A stretch of 64,000 nucleotides of DNA from CAYUPI01 sp964446585. GTDB lineage: Bacteria > Verrucomicrobiota > Verrucomicrobiia > Limisphaerales > UBA8199. Under the pieces are notes generated by a model, which made no database searches, was not told the DNA's origin, and worked only from the letters and a program-made list of their open reading frames with translations. The translations under genes were made by a program, and so were the position numbers. This document shows, in pieces, positions 44,428 to 54,800 of this stretch (position 1 is the stretch's first letter; each line of letters begins with the position of its first letter). The stretch is taken from the NCBI GenBank assembly GCA_964446585.1, contig CAYUPI010000029.1:6559-70558 (forward strand), given 5' to 3'.

Positions 44428-47400
44428 TTAATTCATCTTCACGCGGTAGAGGCGTTTGGCCGGACTGCCCGTATTATCCGTCGCAGTTTTCACGGTGCCA
44501 TCGCCGTTGATTGACGGCAGGTCGGTCCAAGTGGCGTCGGTCAACGCATTCTTGTATTGCGGCGTGTAGGTCTTGCCGGGGCAGGTCGCGAAGTCGAAGC
44601 TAAAATTGCTCCCGCTTCGCCTCGGATTGAGAATTCGGACGCCGATATTTCGATAAGCCTTGATTGCGTTCGGGTTGCCAGGGTCATTGATCAACGTCGG
44701 CAGTCCTGTGGCCGGATCAATCGAGTAGAACTCGACATCGGCGCCTCCGGTCCCTTCGTAGTACAAGAGGCGGAATGGGTAAAGGCCACTCACTGGCGCG
44801 ATGAACTCAAACTCGGTTGGGGAACTGGCGCGAGCTCCGTCGAAGGCTCCCACAATCAAATTCGTGGCGGGCAACGCTGAACCGGTGGTCAACCTGAATC
44901 CGTCATCACTGCGCACGCCAAGGACGTGAGACCCGGCCGTCAATTCGAGGTAGGCCGTCGCCGCCATGGAGATGTGATTCGGGTCGCCGCCGTTCCAACC
45001 GGGATCAGTCGGGCCGATCCCTGGAAAATATGAGTCGGCGCCAAAAAACCCGGCGCAACAGCCGCTTTGATTAATATTGATGAGCGAAACATTATAAAAG
45101 CCGTTGTTGGTCCCGGCAGCTTCATTAACGTAGGGCTGACCTGTATTCGCATCAATGAGCTGGCCAGCCAGATGTTTTTCCGCCCGATCCGGGGTGTCGT
45201 CGAAGTCTGGGGTATCCGGGGCGTCATTGCGCGCCTTGGCGATTTGAACGGTAAAGCCAGGGTCACCACCAGCGCCTATCGGACATGTGCCGGCTGGAAT
45301 CGAAAGCACTGAAACCAATCTCCTGGCTCCGTCGTAACGACTGATCCAATACCACTCACAATCGGCGTTGCCGCCGCCTTGCTCCATCACCAGGCGAAAC
45401 ATATAGACACCGCTGGTCTGCACGGCGAATTCAAACTGCCCGTCACCGCGTGTGTTGGGGATGGACACGTCGTTGCAGCCCAACCAGACATTCGTGCCGT
45501 AGGGACCACCGGCCGTCACTTTGAACCCGTCATCGCTAGTGACGCCCATCCGATACACACCGGGTGATAATTGGAGCTTGACTGTCGCCGACTCCGCAAA
45601 GTGCTGTGGGAAACCTTGTGAACAATCCCAAAATTCAAGCCCTGGGAAAATCCTGGCACCAGTAAAGAACGGCAACGTAGTGCCGCATCCGTCAACCCAA
45701 TTGACCGCGTTCGTCTCGGTGTAGAGCCCGGTAACACCATCGGGCTGGTTGGCGGCTTCGTTCGGATACGGCTGGTTCGCATTATCCGAATTGAGGCATC
45801 GCCCGGCCAACTGCACCTCGGCCCGGGCGAGATTATTCTCCCAGGGACCATTAACAGCACAAGAGCTGGGATCGGAGGTGTTAGGCGACTTGTTCAATTT
45901 GAGACTGAAGACCGTATCGGCTGAGCCTCCGACGGCATCACTCGTGGAAAGCAGAGGCAGAAAAGGATCTACCGTGAAAGTCCACTGGTTGGTCTGCGTC
46001 GTGGCGCCGTTGCCGAAAACCAGGTTGATGGAGTGGACGGTGTTCGGCAACAGGAACGGCGGACGGTAGGTGACCGTCGCCCCCGACCCTTCGGGCGTGG
46101 ACCCGGTGATGACCGGCGAGACGAGGCTGCTATCAAACTTCAATTGAATAGTGTTGGTGGCAACAGGTGTGCCGCGATCGAGGATCATAAAAGTCGCGGG
46201 CGCGTTGGGTCCGTAGGCTGCCGTGGGACCGAATGGGTGCGCGTTGGGCGACTGGCGATCCGGCAACGACACGAGCGTGCCCGCGCCGTCGGGACTGAAT
46301 TTTTCGGAGTTGGCGGATGGATAAGCGTAGCCAACCCACGGACCAGAAGAAGCCGGAGCCGTCGTGGGGACGAAGAGGATCCAATTGAGCTGCAAATCGC
46401 CACTATCCAGGACACCTTCTTTGAAGGCTTCATAAGCCGTCAAGCGCAGGGTCTTGACGTCCTCCAAATGTATGGTCTGGAGGTTTCCTGCACCGTCAGT
46501 CAGCGGAACATACCGGAAACGGGTGATGCTCGCCGTGTTGGGCACCAGGAATTGTCCTCGCAAGACCGTAGTTTGGTTGGACGTGGTTCGGTCGCTGGTA
46601 ACCTCATCCAGGCGCACGGTTTGCGCGGCCTGGCTGGAAGCCCGGAGATACACATTGTAGTTATTGGTGGGAAAGTTGCGGGTATAATTCATCCAATCGC
46701 CCGGATCCATGCTAGCGACGATATAATCGGGCACGTAAGAAAGGCCGGCAGAATTGTTGGCGAGGTTCGCGCGGTAGGCTCTGGGCGTGTCGGCGCCACC
46801 ATTTTTGGTGCCTTGGACTGTGCCGACACGATCCAGGCTGCGATACTGATTCCTTTGGAGGGGGTCGATCTTTTGGTAGGTGTTGTCATGATAATCAACG
46901 TCCTCAATCCCCTGCAAATCGAAATAACCAATTCCATTGCCGTTGACCTGGGGGCCGAGGTTTTCGCTAGGAGGGGGTCGGGAAAGAGTAGTGGCATCAA
47001 AAATGGGATAGTCAGAGGTCGTCGTATCGTCCGTCCCCGATACGGGCGGATTCGGCTGAAAACTCCCGCCGTCGTAGTTATAATCTTCGGCTTCCACGAG
47101 AAGGAAACCGGTCGTGTTGGCGGGACCGGGAACGAAGTATCCGAAAGTGTCGAAGTACCAGTTGTTGGTCGTACCCCTGCCAGTGGGATCTTTGACAATG
47201 ATTTTCCCGTGGTAAACCGTGTTGCTGGCGAGACTGCCCGTGTAAGTCACCAGGTAGTTGGTCTTGGCGCTGGCGGTTCCCTGAGGGGCAAAAGTCAACT
47301 GCGACGTGACCTCATTGGTGACATTGTTCGCGATCAAGAACATTTGGAGCGTGTTGGTGTCGATTTGATTGGTGTTCAGGGCGGTTGCCGTAAAGTGAAT

Positions 47401-48357
47401 CGGGTTGTTTGAAATGGTATAAAAGAGAGCCTGCGCGGGCGGGATCAGGCCCAACACCTGAGGCGTTCCAGGGAAACCAATCGGAGTGGTGCGGGTCCCC
47501 GTCTCGCGAAAGTTGTCCCACGTAAAATCGCAGACCTCGTCAGCAGAGAGATTAAGGCCCCCGAGGATATTTTCGCCGACGGTGCGGTCGCTCTCATGTG
47601 CGGTGGTGTCCTGCCAATTGATCTTGGCCAGGGGCTCCAACAGATCGAAGGCGTCATAGACTGCGTATTGGAAGCTGTTAGTGATTCCGCTCAGGACCAT
47701 GCGCAGCCTTCTCGAGGGGGGGAATTGGGCCGTGACATTAAGCCCACCGCGGAAGCCATCGACGATGGTGGACGTAATTTCCTGGAAGAACGCGATATTC
47801 GCCATTAGCTCCAGGCGTTGCAACGGAGTCCCAAGACTGATTAAGCCAAGATAGCCTTGGATATTGACTGCCGAGCCGGGGATTTGCTTGAACCGTGCCG
47901 ACATACCCGCCGCGGATCCAAGTGTGTATTTCTCAAAATTGATGACGTCCGCCGCCACGAAGCATTCTGTGTACTGTTCAGACCGGTAGACGCCGCCCAC
48001 GTTTATTATGTTGACGCAGGCACCGGGTCCGCCGTACGTCCGGAAACCCTTGCCCGTGCCTGGGAAAGTGTCATTGGAGTTGGTCGGAAAAGTGTAAGTG
48101 TACACCTGGGCTCCGGCCGTGCCAAGATCCAGGTGCCCCCAACCGTTAGCCTGGTCATCACCCGGATTATTATAGGAATTAAAATTATCGCTGAAATCTG
48201 TTTGGCCTTTTACCATGCCTGGCAGGACGATGCTGCCCAGCAATAGACTTAATGCAAAAACTTCCCGCACACGTCGAATCCGGAGCGAGCGAACCGCCCG
48301 AGTGTTGGACTTAGAGGTGGATGTAATCATGTGTTTCATTTGCTTCGTCTGGTTCAC
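44428..48357 (-). CDS. Secreted CBM6-like / double PA14 protein
   Basis: A 1309-residue exported protein. Signal peptide within the first ~50 residues (LSLLLGSIVLPGMVKG-QTDF). Residues ~50-280 are a jelly-roll domain (DFSDNFNSY..., YRSEQYTECF). A carbohydrate-binding module 6/35-like domain is at ~417-640 (EAEDYNYDGG, DPGDWMNYTRNFP, NVYLRASS). Two PA14-like domains follow at ~830-1005 (MGVTSDDGFKV, ...DCEWYWIS) and ~1030-1212 (LGVRSDDGFRL, FRLLYYEGTGGADVEFY), then the shared tail ~1240-1309 ending RLYRVKMN. It is a paralogue of the 1029-residue protein, which has one PA14 domain. It probably binds polysaccharide. A second ATG lies 6 codons in. Confidence 0.9.
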   Translation of the reverse strand: MNQTKQMKHMITSTSKSNTRAVRSLRIRRVREVFALSLLLGSIVLPGMVKGQTDFSDNFNSYNNPGDDQANGWGHLDLGTAGAQVYTYTFPTNSNDTFPGTGKGFRTYGGPGACVNIINVGGVYRSEQYTECFVAADVINFEKYTLGSAAGMSARFKQIPGSAVNIQGYLGLISLGTPLQRLELMANIAFFQEITSTIVDGFRGGLNVTAQFPPSRRLRMVLSGITNSFQYAVYDAFDLLEPLAKINWQDTTAHESDRTVGENILGGLNLSADEVCDFTWDNFRETGTRTTPIGFPGTPQVLGLIPPAQALFYTISNNPIHFTATALNTNQIDTNTLQMFLIANNVTNEVTSQLTFAPQGTASAKTNYLVTYTGSLASNTVYHGKIIVKDPTGRGTTNNWYFDTFGYFVPGPANTTGFLLVEAEDYNYDGGSFQPNPPVSGTDDTTTSDYPIFDATTLSRPPPSENLGPQVNGNGIGYFDLQGIEDVDYHDNTYQKIDPLQRNQYRSLDRVGTVQGTKNGGADTPRAYRANLANNSAGLSYVPDYIVASMDPGDWMNYTRNFPTNNYNVYLRASSQAAQTVRLDEVTSDRTTSNQTTVLRGQFLVPNTASITRFRYVPLTDGAGNLQTIHLEDVKTLRLTAYEAFKEGVLDSGDLQLNWILFVPTTAPASSGPWVGYAYPSANSEKFSPDGAGTLVSLPDRQSPNAHPFGPTAAYGPNAPATFMILDRGTPVATNTIQLKFDSSLVSPVITGSTPEGSGATVTYRPPFLLPNTVHSINLVFGNGATTQTNQWTFTVDPFLPLLSTSDAVGGSADTVFSLKLNKSPNTSDPSSCAVNGPWENNLARAEVQLAGRCLNSDNANQPYPNEAANQPDGVTGLYTETNAVNWVDGCGTTLPFFTGARIFPGLEFWDCSQGFPQHFAESATVKLQLSPGVYRMGVTSDDGFKVTAGGPYGTNVWLGCNDVSIPNTRGDGQFEFAVQTSGVYMFRLVMEQGGGNADCEWYWISRYDGARRLVSVLSIPAGTCPIGAGGDPGFTVQIAKARNDAPDTPDFDDTPDRAEKHLAGQLIDANTGQPYVNEAAGTNNGFYNVSLININQSGCCAGFFGADSYFPGIGPTDPGWNGGDPNHISMAATAYLELTAGSHVLGVRSDDGFRLTTGSALPATNLIVGAFDGARASSPTEFEFIAPVSGLYPFRLLYYEGTGGADVEFYSIDPATGLPTLINDPGNPNAIKAYRNIGVRILNPRRSGSNFSFDFATCPGKTYTPQYKNALTDATWTDLPSINGDGTVKTATDNTGSPAKRLYRVKMN

Positions 48358-48480
48358 TTGGTTAAATGGTGCGCTGCCAATCTTTTATCGGGCTTGGGTG
48401 CTGCCCTAATTTTTCGGGCCTGGGTTATCATCACCGTCGAATTCGCGTCGCCTTGTGTGTGCGTTCTTCCAGTTCTCACC

Positions 48481-51400
48481 TCACCGGTTCACCAGGACTC
48501 GGTAGAAGCTCACGCTGTTGGTGGCCGTGTCATCAGTAAACGTGAACAAGTTACTGGGGGCTTTCGTCGTCGCGATCGAGACCCAGTCGGTCAAGTTGGT
48601 GGAGGATTGGATCGTGTAGGTCTGGCCAGCCGATCCCGCAATGCTGAATTGAAACTGCCTGTTCGAAGGCCGGCTGAACGAGCCAAGCACGGGTTGACCT
48701 GCTGAAGCCGTGGCGAGCGCGGCCCCAACCGGAGCGTTCGCGGTCGGAACGATCTCGCCGGAATTTAGACGGAGCGCCCCCGGCGCGAAAGGCACCCCGT
48801 TTTGGTCGGTGAATTGGACCGCAGGCAAGAAGGTGGGATCAGTGGGGGCGGTAGTTATCATGATCTTGTCGTCCGTACCCCCGCCCAGGAGGCCGGCGGT
48901 TCCGGTCCAGCCATTAATCGTAAGTGTGCCAGCAGTGCGTGAAGCGCTGGCAAAGGTGAGCACGCTTGCAGCATTGCCAGCGTCGAGGTTAATCGACGAG
49001 TTGGCGGCCAAAGTGAGCGCACCGAAATTTTGCGACTTGCTCGAAGCCTGTAAGGTACCGCCGCTGAAAGTAATATTCTGGCCGCTGAAGAGATTGTTCA
49101 TGGACGGTCGAATTTCGCCCTGGTTAAGGGTGATGGGGCCACCGAAAGCCATCGGAGTGCTGATGACCAAGGTTCCATTGCCATTCTTGATCAGGCCGCC
49201 CGAGCCGCTCAATCCGCCGGCGACGAAGGAGACGTCCTGATTGCCGTCAACCGTGAGCGTAAACCCACTATTATTGTTTGCGCCACGAAGTTGAAGCGGA
49301 CCGGATGTCGCCTTCCAGGTTTGCGCATTGGAAACCGTGATGTTGTTGGCGATGATTTGGAGCGTGCTGCTGTTGTTGACAATCCCAATGCCGGCATTAC
49401 CACGGATGGTGAGGGCTGAGCCGCTGATCGAGAACGCCATAGGCGTGTTGCCGAAGACGACACCCAAGACATCCCAACTAAGATCGGTGACGGGCGTTGG
49501 ACGGTTGGTGCTATTGGGGCCAAAAAGGATAACCTCGGTGCCGTTGTTCAGGGGGGGAACGCCTGCCTCCCAATTCTGCGGTGTGGTCCAATTGTCATTG
49601 ACGCCGCTGAGGCCGACCCAAGTGGCGAACGGTGTGGGAACGATCTCGCCGCTAGCGAGGCGGATCGCCCCCGGTGCGAATCCGGTGAAATGAATTGCGT
49701 CCAGGAAATCAGAACTCACAAGAGGCGAAGTGATAAAAATCTTATCGTCGAGGCCGCTATTACCGTTCGTGCCGGTCCAGCCGTTGATGGTGAGCACGCC
49801 GGCCGAGAATTTGCCCGCCGCGAAGGTAAGAGTCCCCGCACCTACGTTAACACCGCCGGGAGGATCCAAATTAATCGTAGAATTGGCGGCCAGGATCAAA
49901 TTGCCGAAAGTGTTCGTCCGGCTTAAGCCCGATAATGCTCCTCCGCTAAAGACAATATTTTGATTGTTGAAGACGTTATGCGCGGCCGTTTCAATGGTGC
50001 CGCCGAAATTGGTGATCGGCCCGGTGAAGGCCAGCGGAACATTGACGGTCAGGGCGCCGGTGCCTTGTTTGATCAGGGCACCTGTGCCCGTCAATGCGCC
50101 GGAGGCCGCGCCGTAGATTACGCTGGAACGGGCATCAATGGTGAGCGTGAAGCCATTGTTGTAGTTTGAACCGGCAACCAACAGCGGGCTGGCCGTGGCC
50201 TTCCAGGTCTGCGCCCCGCCCAGGACAAGATTATCTTGGATGCTTACCAGGTTGCTGCCGCCGCAATTTCGATTGTTGAGGATACCATTGGTGCCGATAA
50301 CGAATGACGCGCCGCTGTTCGTGAAGCCGCCGGCAAAAGTGGCGCCCACGACGGTGGTGTTGGTGTAGGTGATTCCCTGGACATACCAATCCGCCGGGGT
50401 GGTAAGTGGCGCCAAACGGTTCGTTCCATCGAAGATCAGATTGTATCTGACGGTGTTGTAAGCATCTCTGGGGACCACATCGCCGACCCAGTTCTCAGGC
50501 GTGTCCCAGTTGTTATCAAACCCACCGCCGTCCCAGGTAGCGGACAGTCCGGGGACAATCTCGCCGGTGGCAAGGCGCATCGCCCCCGGAGGATAACCCG
50601 CGAAGTTGACTGCGCCCAGGAAAGCTGGGTTGGGGACGCCGGGGGTGATGACAATCCGGTCGTCGCTGCCGCTACTACCGGGGGCTCCGAGCCAGTTGTT
50701 GATTGTCAGTGTGCCGCCGTTCCTGATGCCGCCGCTAAAAGTAAGCACCCCAACGCCATTGAACGCCTCGAGATTTATGCTGGAGTCGCTATTTAGCGTC
50801 AAAGTTTTGAACGTCTGCGACTTGCTGTGAGCCGTCAGAGCGCCGCCGGCAAAGATGATACCCTTGTTGTTCAAAACATTATTAGCCAGGGTTTCGATGG
50901 TTCCGCTGTTATTCGTCATTGTTCCCGTGAAAGCCAGCGGCGAGTTGACGCTCAACGTACCGGCGCCATTCTTGGTCAGCCCGCCTGTGCCGTTCAAACC
51001 GCTGCCAGCCAGGAAACTGATGTTCTTACTACCGTCGAGCGTGAGCGCGAAGCCCGCATTATTATTTGTGCCACTAAAGGAGAGGGCGCCGGAGGACGCA
51101 TACCAGGTCTGGGCTGCCCCCAACACAATATTGTTCGCGAAGGTTTGGCCATTGACACTGGCATTAAAGACGCCACCACCCTGAATTGTGATTTGCGAAC
51201 CGCTATTGGTGAAGGGACTGGTACCGGGGTTAAACGTGATGCTCTGGACATTCCAGTTGGCATCGGTAAACGGCGTCGGGCGGGTACTGCCAGCAAAAAC
51301 GATTCGGGCGACACCATAGTTGACGGGCGCCAGCAGATTGCTCCAGTTGTTGGTCGTACTCCAGTTGTTATCGCTGCCGAGACCCGTCCAAATGGAAGCA

Positions 51401-54270
51401 TCCGGGAACGGAACGATTTCGCCACTGGCCAGGCGGGTCGCTCCTGGGGAAAACCCTGTGAAGTTAATTGCGCTCAGCAACGCAGCGCTCGGCGCGCCGG
51501 TAATAAAGATCTTATCGTCGGTGCCACTTCTGCCCTGGATTCCGCTCCAGCCGTTGATCGTAAGCGTACAATTGGTTCCAGTCGAACCGCTGCCAAACGT
51601 GAGAACACCAGCGGCATTGCCAGGATCCAGATCGATGGTCGAACTTGAATTGTCGGCCAAAGTAATACTGGTAAACTTTTGTGTCGTGCTTAAACTCGAT
51701 AATTTCCCTCCGTTAAGAGTGAAACTCTGACTATTGTTGAAGACGCTATTAACGGGGGTGGCAATTGTGCCGCTGTTATTAGTGATCGCCCCGGAGAAGG
51801 TCATCGGAGCGCTAACAGTCAGGGTTCCACTGCCGTTCTTGGTCAGGCTCCCCGAACCACTCAAGCGGCCGCCCGGACCGAAGTTAACGCCAGCGCCATC
51901 AATCGTGAGCGGAAAGCCGCCATTGCTGTTTGTGCCAGTAAAAGATAGCGGCCCGGCTGAGGCGTTCCAAGTCTCCGCCGCGCCGATGACGATATTATTC
52001 CCGAAAGCCTGGCCGGCGCTGCTGTTATTAACGATGCCCCCACTACGAATCGTCAGGGGCGAGCCGCTAATGCTGAACGCGGTCGCATTGTTCGAGAAAG
52101 CGATGCTCAGGACATCCCAATTGGCGTCAACAAACGGAGTTGGACGAGCACTGCCGGCAAAAATGAGGCTGGCGACACCGTAATTGACGGGCGCCAACCC
52201 ACTGAGCCAATCCGTCGGTGTGCTCCAATTGTCATCAGGCCCGAGACCGGTCCAGATTTCAGGGATTGGGGCGGGAACAATCTCACCGCTCGGCATGCGC
52301 ACCGCCCCTGGGGAAAAACCGGTAAAGTGGATTGCGTTGAGCAAGGCAGCGCTTGGGGCCGTCGTCATAAAGATCTTATCACCGGTGCCGCTCCTGCCTT
52401 CCTGTCCGGTCCAACCGTTAATTGTTAGCGTGCCGCCGGTCTGCGAGCCACCGGCAAAGGTAAACACACCCGCAGGAGAGCCAGGATCGAGGTTAATAAT
52501 TGAATCAGACGCCAAAGTTAGAGCTCCAAAAGTTTGCGAGTTGTTCGCGCTCAAAAGCGTGCCGCCACTGAAAATAATCGGCGGGCCATTGATGACATTA
52601 TCAACGTCGGCCACAATTGTGCCGCTGTTGAGCCTGAGCGGCGCGGTGAAAGTGACGGGCGCGCTGAAAGTGTTGGTGTTTGCTCCGTTTTTGGTGAGCC
52701 CTCCGGAGCCGCTCAAACCGCCGCCCGGGCCAAAGTGAACCGGAAAACTGCCGTCAATGGCCGGCGAAAACCCAGCGGTGTCGATTGTGCCACTAAAGGA
52801 GAGGGAGCCAGCGGCCGCGTTCCAGGTTTGTGGAGCGGCCGCGACAATATTGTTCGAAATGGATTGGGTAGCAGTGCTGTTGTTGGTAATGCCGTGACTA
52901 CGAATCGTGATCGGGGAGCCGACGTTTGTGAACGCGCCTGCGCCGCCGGCATAGGCAAGGCCCAAGACATCCCAATTCAAATCTGTGTTGGGAGTCAAAC
53001 GGTTATTCCCACCAAAAATGACAAGGCCGGTGCCATTGGCGGACGGTGGACTTGCGCCGGCCCAATTATTCGCTGTGCTCCAATTGTTATCTGAGCCGCC
53101 ACCGTTCCAGGTTGCCGGTGCCGCTGCTGGAACGAGTTCCCCCGTAACGGTGTTGCCGAGAGGCAGCTTAACCGTGTCTCCCAAGCGGGCCGCTCCGGCT
53201 CCGGGAAACGCCGCGAATTGAATTGCGTTCAGGAAGGCAGCGTCGGGAGCGGTAGTTACGTAAATCCTGTCATTCACGCCGCTACTGGCTCGTGCGCCTT
53301 GCCAGTTGTTAATCGTCAGCGTACCGCTGCCCGTACTACTGCCGCCCGCAAAGACCAGTGACGCTTGCCTCGGATTGGCACTGTCGAGATCAATGCTCGA
53401 ACTGTTGTTGGCGATGGCCAAAGTGCCGTAATAGTCCGCGTTTTCCGGAGAGCCCGGATCCTCCAAGCCGGCCAAAATCATTAACTTTCCCCCGTTAAAT
53501 GTCATCGGAACAGTAGTGGAACCGATCGCACGATATTTATTTAGAGCAAGGACGCCGCCGTTCAACGTCACGCCAGAACTCTTTCTCACCGATCCCGGCC
53601 CGTCGAATTCCACGGTACCGGTGTTATTCGTGATTGTGCCAGTGAAACCATCATTAAACGTCCCGTTCGCACCAAGGAACAAAGAGCCAGTCCCGTTCTT
53701 GATCAGTCCACCCGAGCCGCTCATCCTGGCTTGAATGGTAATGTTCGAGCTGCCGGATATCGTAAGGGTGTTGCTGTTGTTGTTAATAGGGGTTCCGCTG
53801 CCGAGAAAAATCAGATTCCCTAAGTTGGCGGTCCAGGTCTGCGGTGCTCCCAACGAAAATTTGGTATTTTGTATTGTTTGGTCATTCAAACCGTCGTTGC
53901 CAATACCCCCCGCTTGAATCGTCAGCGTGTTGCCACGGCCACCACAGATGAAAGCCCCCGCAGCGATGTTGAAGCTCACAGCATGGACGTTCCACGAGTC
54001 ATTCATATCTGGAGCCAATCCTACCGAGCCTGTAAACACGATATCGGCTGACCCGTTGTTGGCCGGCGCAGCCTGTTCCGCCCAGTTTTGGGTATTGCGC
54101 CATTCGGCGCTTCCGGTGAGGGGGACTTGGGAGCCGGCTCCGGTCCAGGTATTGGTTGCGGCGAAAACGGTGAAGGAGAAGTGCGCGGCCCATGCCATGG
54201 CAAGGCAGCAAACGAGTTTCTTAAAATTGTGCTGCAGCAAAGTGCTCGAGAGCAGGTGGCAGGTTTTCAT
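48481..54270 (-). CDS. Giant strand-repeat surface protein, six repeat units
   Basis: A 1929-residue exported protein. Signal peptide ~1-38 (MKTCHLLSSTLLQHNFKK..., cleavage near FAA-TNT), nearly the same as that of the 1590-residue neighbour. The body is six tandem ~240-residue units, each of the form W-G-G-D-N-N-W-S/T...NW, LVFAG-type strand, TIRG/IVNNS, NNIV..AQTWNA, GSGGLTKNGxGTL (autotransporter-associated strand repeat), TINGWTG, DDKIxIT, FTGFxPGAxRLxSGEIVP. The first unit is divergent. The shared tail ends SFYRVLVNR. No translocator barrel is present. The frame is open 75 codons further up, but the ATG at 54270 gives the signal peptide. Likely a fibrous surface protein. Confidence 0.9.
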   Translation of the reverse strand: MKTCHLLSSTLLQHNFKKLVCCLAMAWAAHFSFTVFAATNTWTGAGSQVPLTGSAEWRNTQNWAEQAAPANNGSADIVFTGSVGLAPDMNDSWNVHAVSFNIAAGAFICGGRGNTLTIQAGGIGNDGLNDQTIQNTKFSLGAPQTWTANLGNLIFLGSGTPINNNSNTLTISGSSNITIQARMSGSGGLIKNGTGSLFLGANGTFNDGFTGTITNNTGTVEFDGPGSVRKSSGVTLNGGVLALNKYRAIGSTTVPMTFNGGKLMILAGLEDPGSPENADYYGTLAIANNSSSIDLDSANPRQASLVFAGGSSTGSGTLTINNWQGARASSGVNDRIYVTTAPDAAFLNAIQFAAFPGAGAARLGDTVKLPLGNTVTGELVPAAAPATWNGGGSDNNWSTANNWAGASPPSANGTGLVIFGGNNRLTPNTDLNWDVLGLAYAGGAGAFTNVGSPITIRSHGITNNSTATQSISNNIVAAAPQTWNAAAGSLSFSGTIDTAGFSPAIDGSFPVHFGPGGGLSGSGGLTKNGANTNTFSAPVTFTAPLRLNSGTIVADVDNVINGPPIIFSGGTLLSANNSQTFGALTLASDSIINLDPGSPAGVFTFAGGSQTGGTLTINGWTGQEGRSGTGDKIFMTTAPSAALLNAIHFTGFSPGAVRMPSGEIVPAPIPEIWTGLGPDDNWSTPTDWLSGLAPVNYGVASLIFAGSARPTPFVDANWDVLSIAFSNNATAFSISGSPLTIRSGGIVNNSSAGQAFGNNIVIGAAETWNASAGPLSFTGTNSNGGFPLTIDGAGVNFGPGGRLSGSGSLTKNGSGTLTVSAPMTFSGAITNNSGTIATPVNSVFNNSQSFTLNGGKLSSLSTTQKFTSITLADNSSSTIDLDPGNAAGVLTFGSGSTGTNCTLTINGWSGIQGRSGTDDKIFITGAPSAALLSAINFTGFSPGATRLASGEIVPFPDASIWTGLGSDNNWSTTNNWSNLLAPVNYGVARIVFAGSTRPTPFTDANWNVQSITFNPGTSPFTNSGSQITIQGGGVFNASVNGQTFANNIVLGAAQTWYASSGALSFSGTNNNAGFALTLDGSKNISFLAGSGLNGTGGLTKNGAGTLSVNSPLAFTGTMTNNSGTIETLANNVLNNKGIIFAGGALTAHSKSQTFKTLTLNSDSSINLEAFNGVGVLTFSGGIRNGGTLTINNWLGAPGSSGSDDRIVITPGVPNPAFLGAVNFAGYPPGAMRLATGEIVPGLSATWDGGGFDNNWDTPENWVGDVVPRDAYNTVRYNLIFDGTNRLAPLTTPADWYVQGITYTNTTVVGATFAGGFTNSGASFVIGTNGILNNRNCGGSNLVSIQDNLVLGGAQTWKATASPLLVAGSNYNNGFTLTIDARSSVIYGAASGALTGTGALIKQGTGALTVNVPLAFTGPITNFGGTIETAAHNVFNNQNIVFSGGALSGLSRTNTFGNLILAANSTINLDPPGGVNVGAGTLTFAAGKFSAGVLTINGWTGTNGNSGLDDKIFITSPLVSSDFLDAIHFTGFAPGAIRLASGEIVPTPFATWVGLSGVNDNWTTPQNWEAGVPPLNNGTEVILFGPNSTNRPTPVTDLSWDVLGVVFGNTPMAFSISGSALTIRGNAGIGIVNNSSTLQIIANNITVSNAQTWKATSGPLQLRGANNNSGFTLTVDGNQDVSFVAGGLSGSGGLIKNGNGTLVISTPMAFGGPITLNQGEIRPSMNNLFSGQNITFSGGTLQASSKSQNFGALTLAANSSINLDAGNAASVLTFASASRTAGTLTINGWTGTAGLLGGGTDDKIMITTAPTDPTFLPAVQFTDQNGVPFAPGALRLNSGEIVPTANAPVGAALATASAGQPVLGSFSRPSNRQFQFSIAGSAGQTYTIQSSTNLTDWVSIATTKAPSNLFTFTDDTATNSVSFYRVLVNR

Positions 54271-54599
54271 CCGGTTCGTTGCGAGGTCAGAGTTTGACGT
54301 TAGCCAACTATTTGGAGAGAAATGGGTATGACGGCCGAGACGTGGAATATGGTCGGGACGAGCCGAATACCGGCTTGCGTCAGGGCCGAGCGCCGCGGTT
54401 TTCGTTCCGGTGCGCGGCGAAAACTCCTTAAGGGCGGTTTGCGCGTCAGCGGGAAGCGGAGCAATGCCGGGCTTGGCTCCAGAAGCTCCATCCACTGATA
54501 ATTCGACGCGAGCGCCCTGCGGAGGCTTGCCTGGGCTTGCTGCGAATGGTTTGCGTGATGATCTAGCTGAACCGTGTGTAAGCTGGCTTCTAGTTTTTT
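54271..54599. other. 5' region of the six-unit strand-repeat gene
   Basis: About 330 bases between element D and the gene start. The open frame crossing it has no protein character; I treat it as leader sequence. Confidence 0.5.
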
Positions 54600-54800
54600 C
54601 ATATGTCTCACTCGGGCTTGCACGCTAACCGTAGCAGATTTACAAAAACGCGCATGTCACCTAAATACGCTACACGGCTCGATCACCCACCAGGACCGCA
54701 TTTTCACCAATGATGACCGCATTGGATGAAGGTTGAACCCCCTTTCGATGCCCACTAATTCGTGCGGGAATTTGCAAAAGAGATTTGACCGATGCGAACA
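54600..54800 (-). repeat. Upstream repeat element, copy D
   Basis: The core at 54652-54676 reads GCATGTCACC then TAAATACGCTACACG on the + strand. Past the core (54690-54800) the sequence also resembles 63880-63985 (TTTC-C-CAATGATG, then AGGTTGAACC-like and TTCGT-like blocks), so this copy and copy E are part of a longer shared upstream region. It lies 5' of the six-unit strand-repeat gene. Confidence 0.75.

Noticed and set aside
54271..54495. 75-codon N-terminal extension of the six-unit strand-repeat protein
   Set aside because: The signal peptide starting at the ATG at 54270 matches that of the 1590-residue paralogue; the extension has no counterpart.
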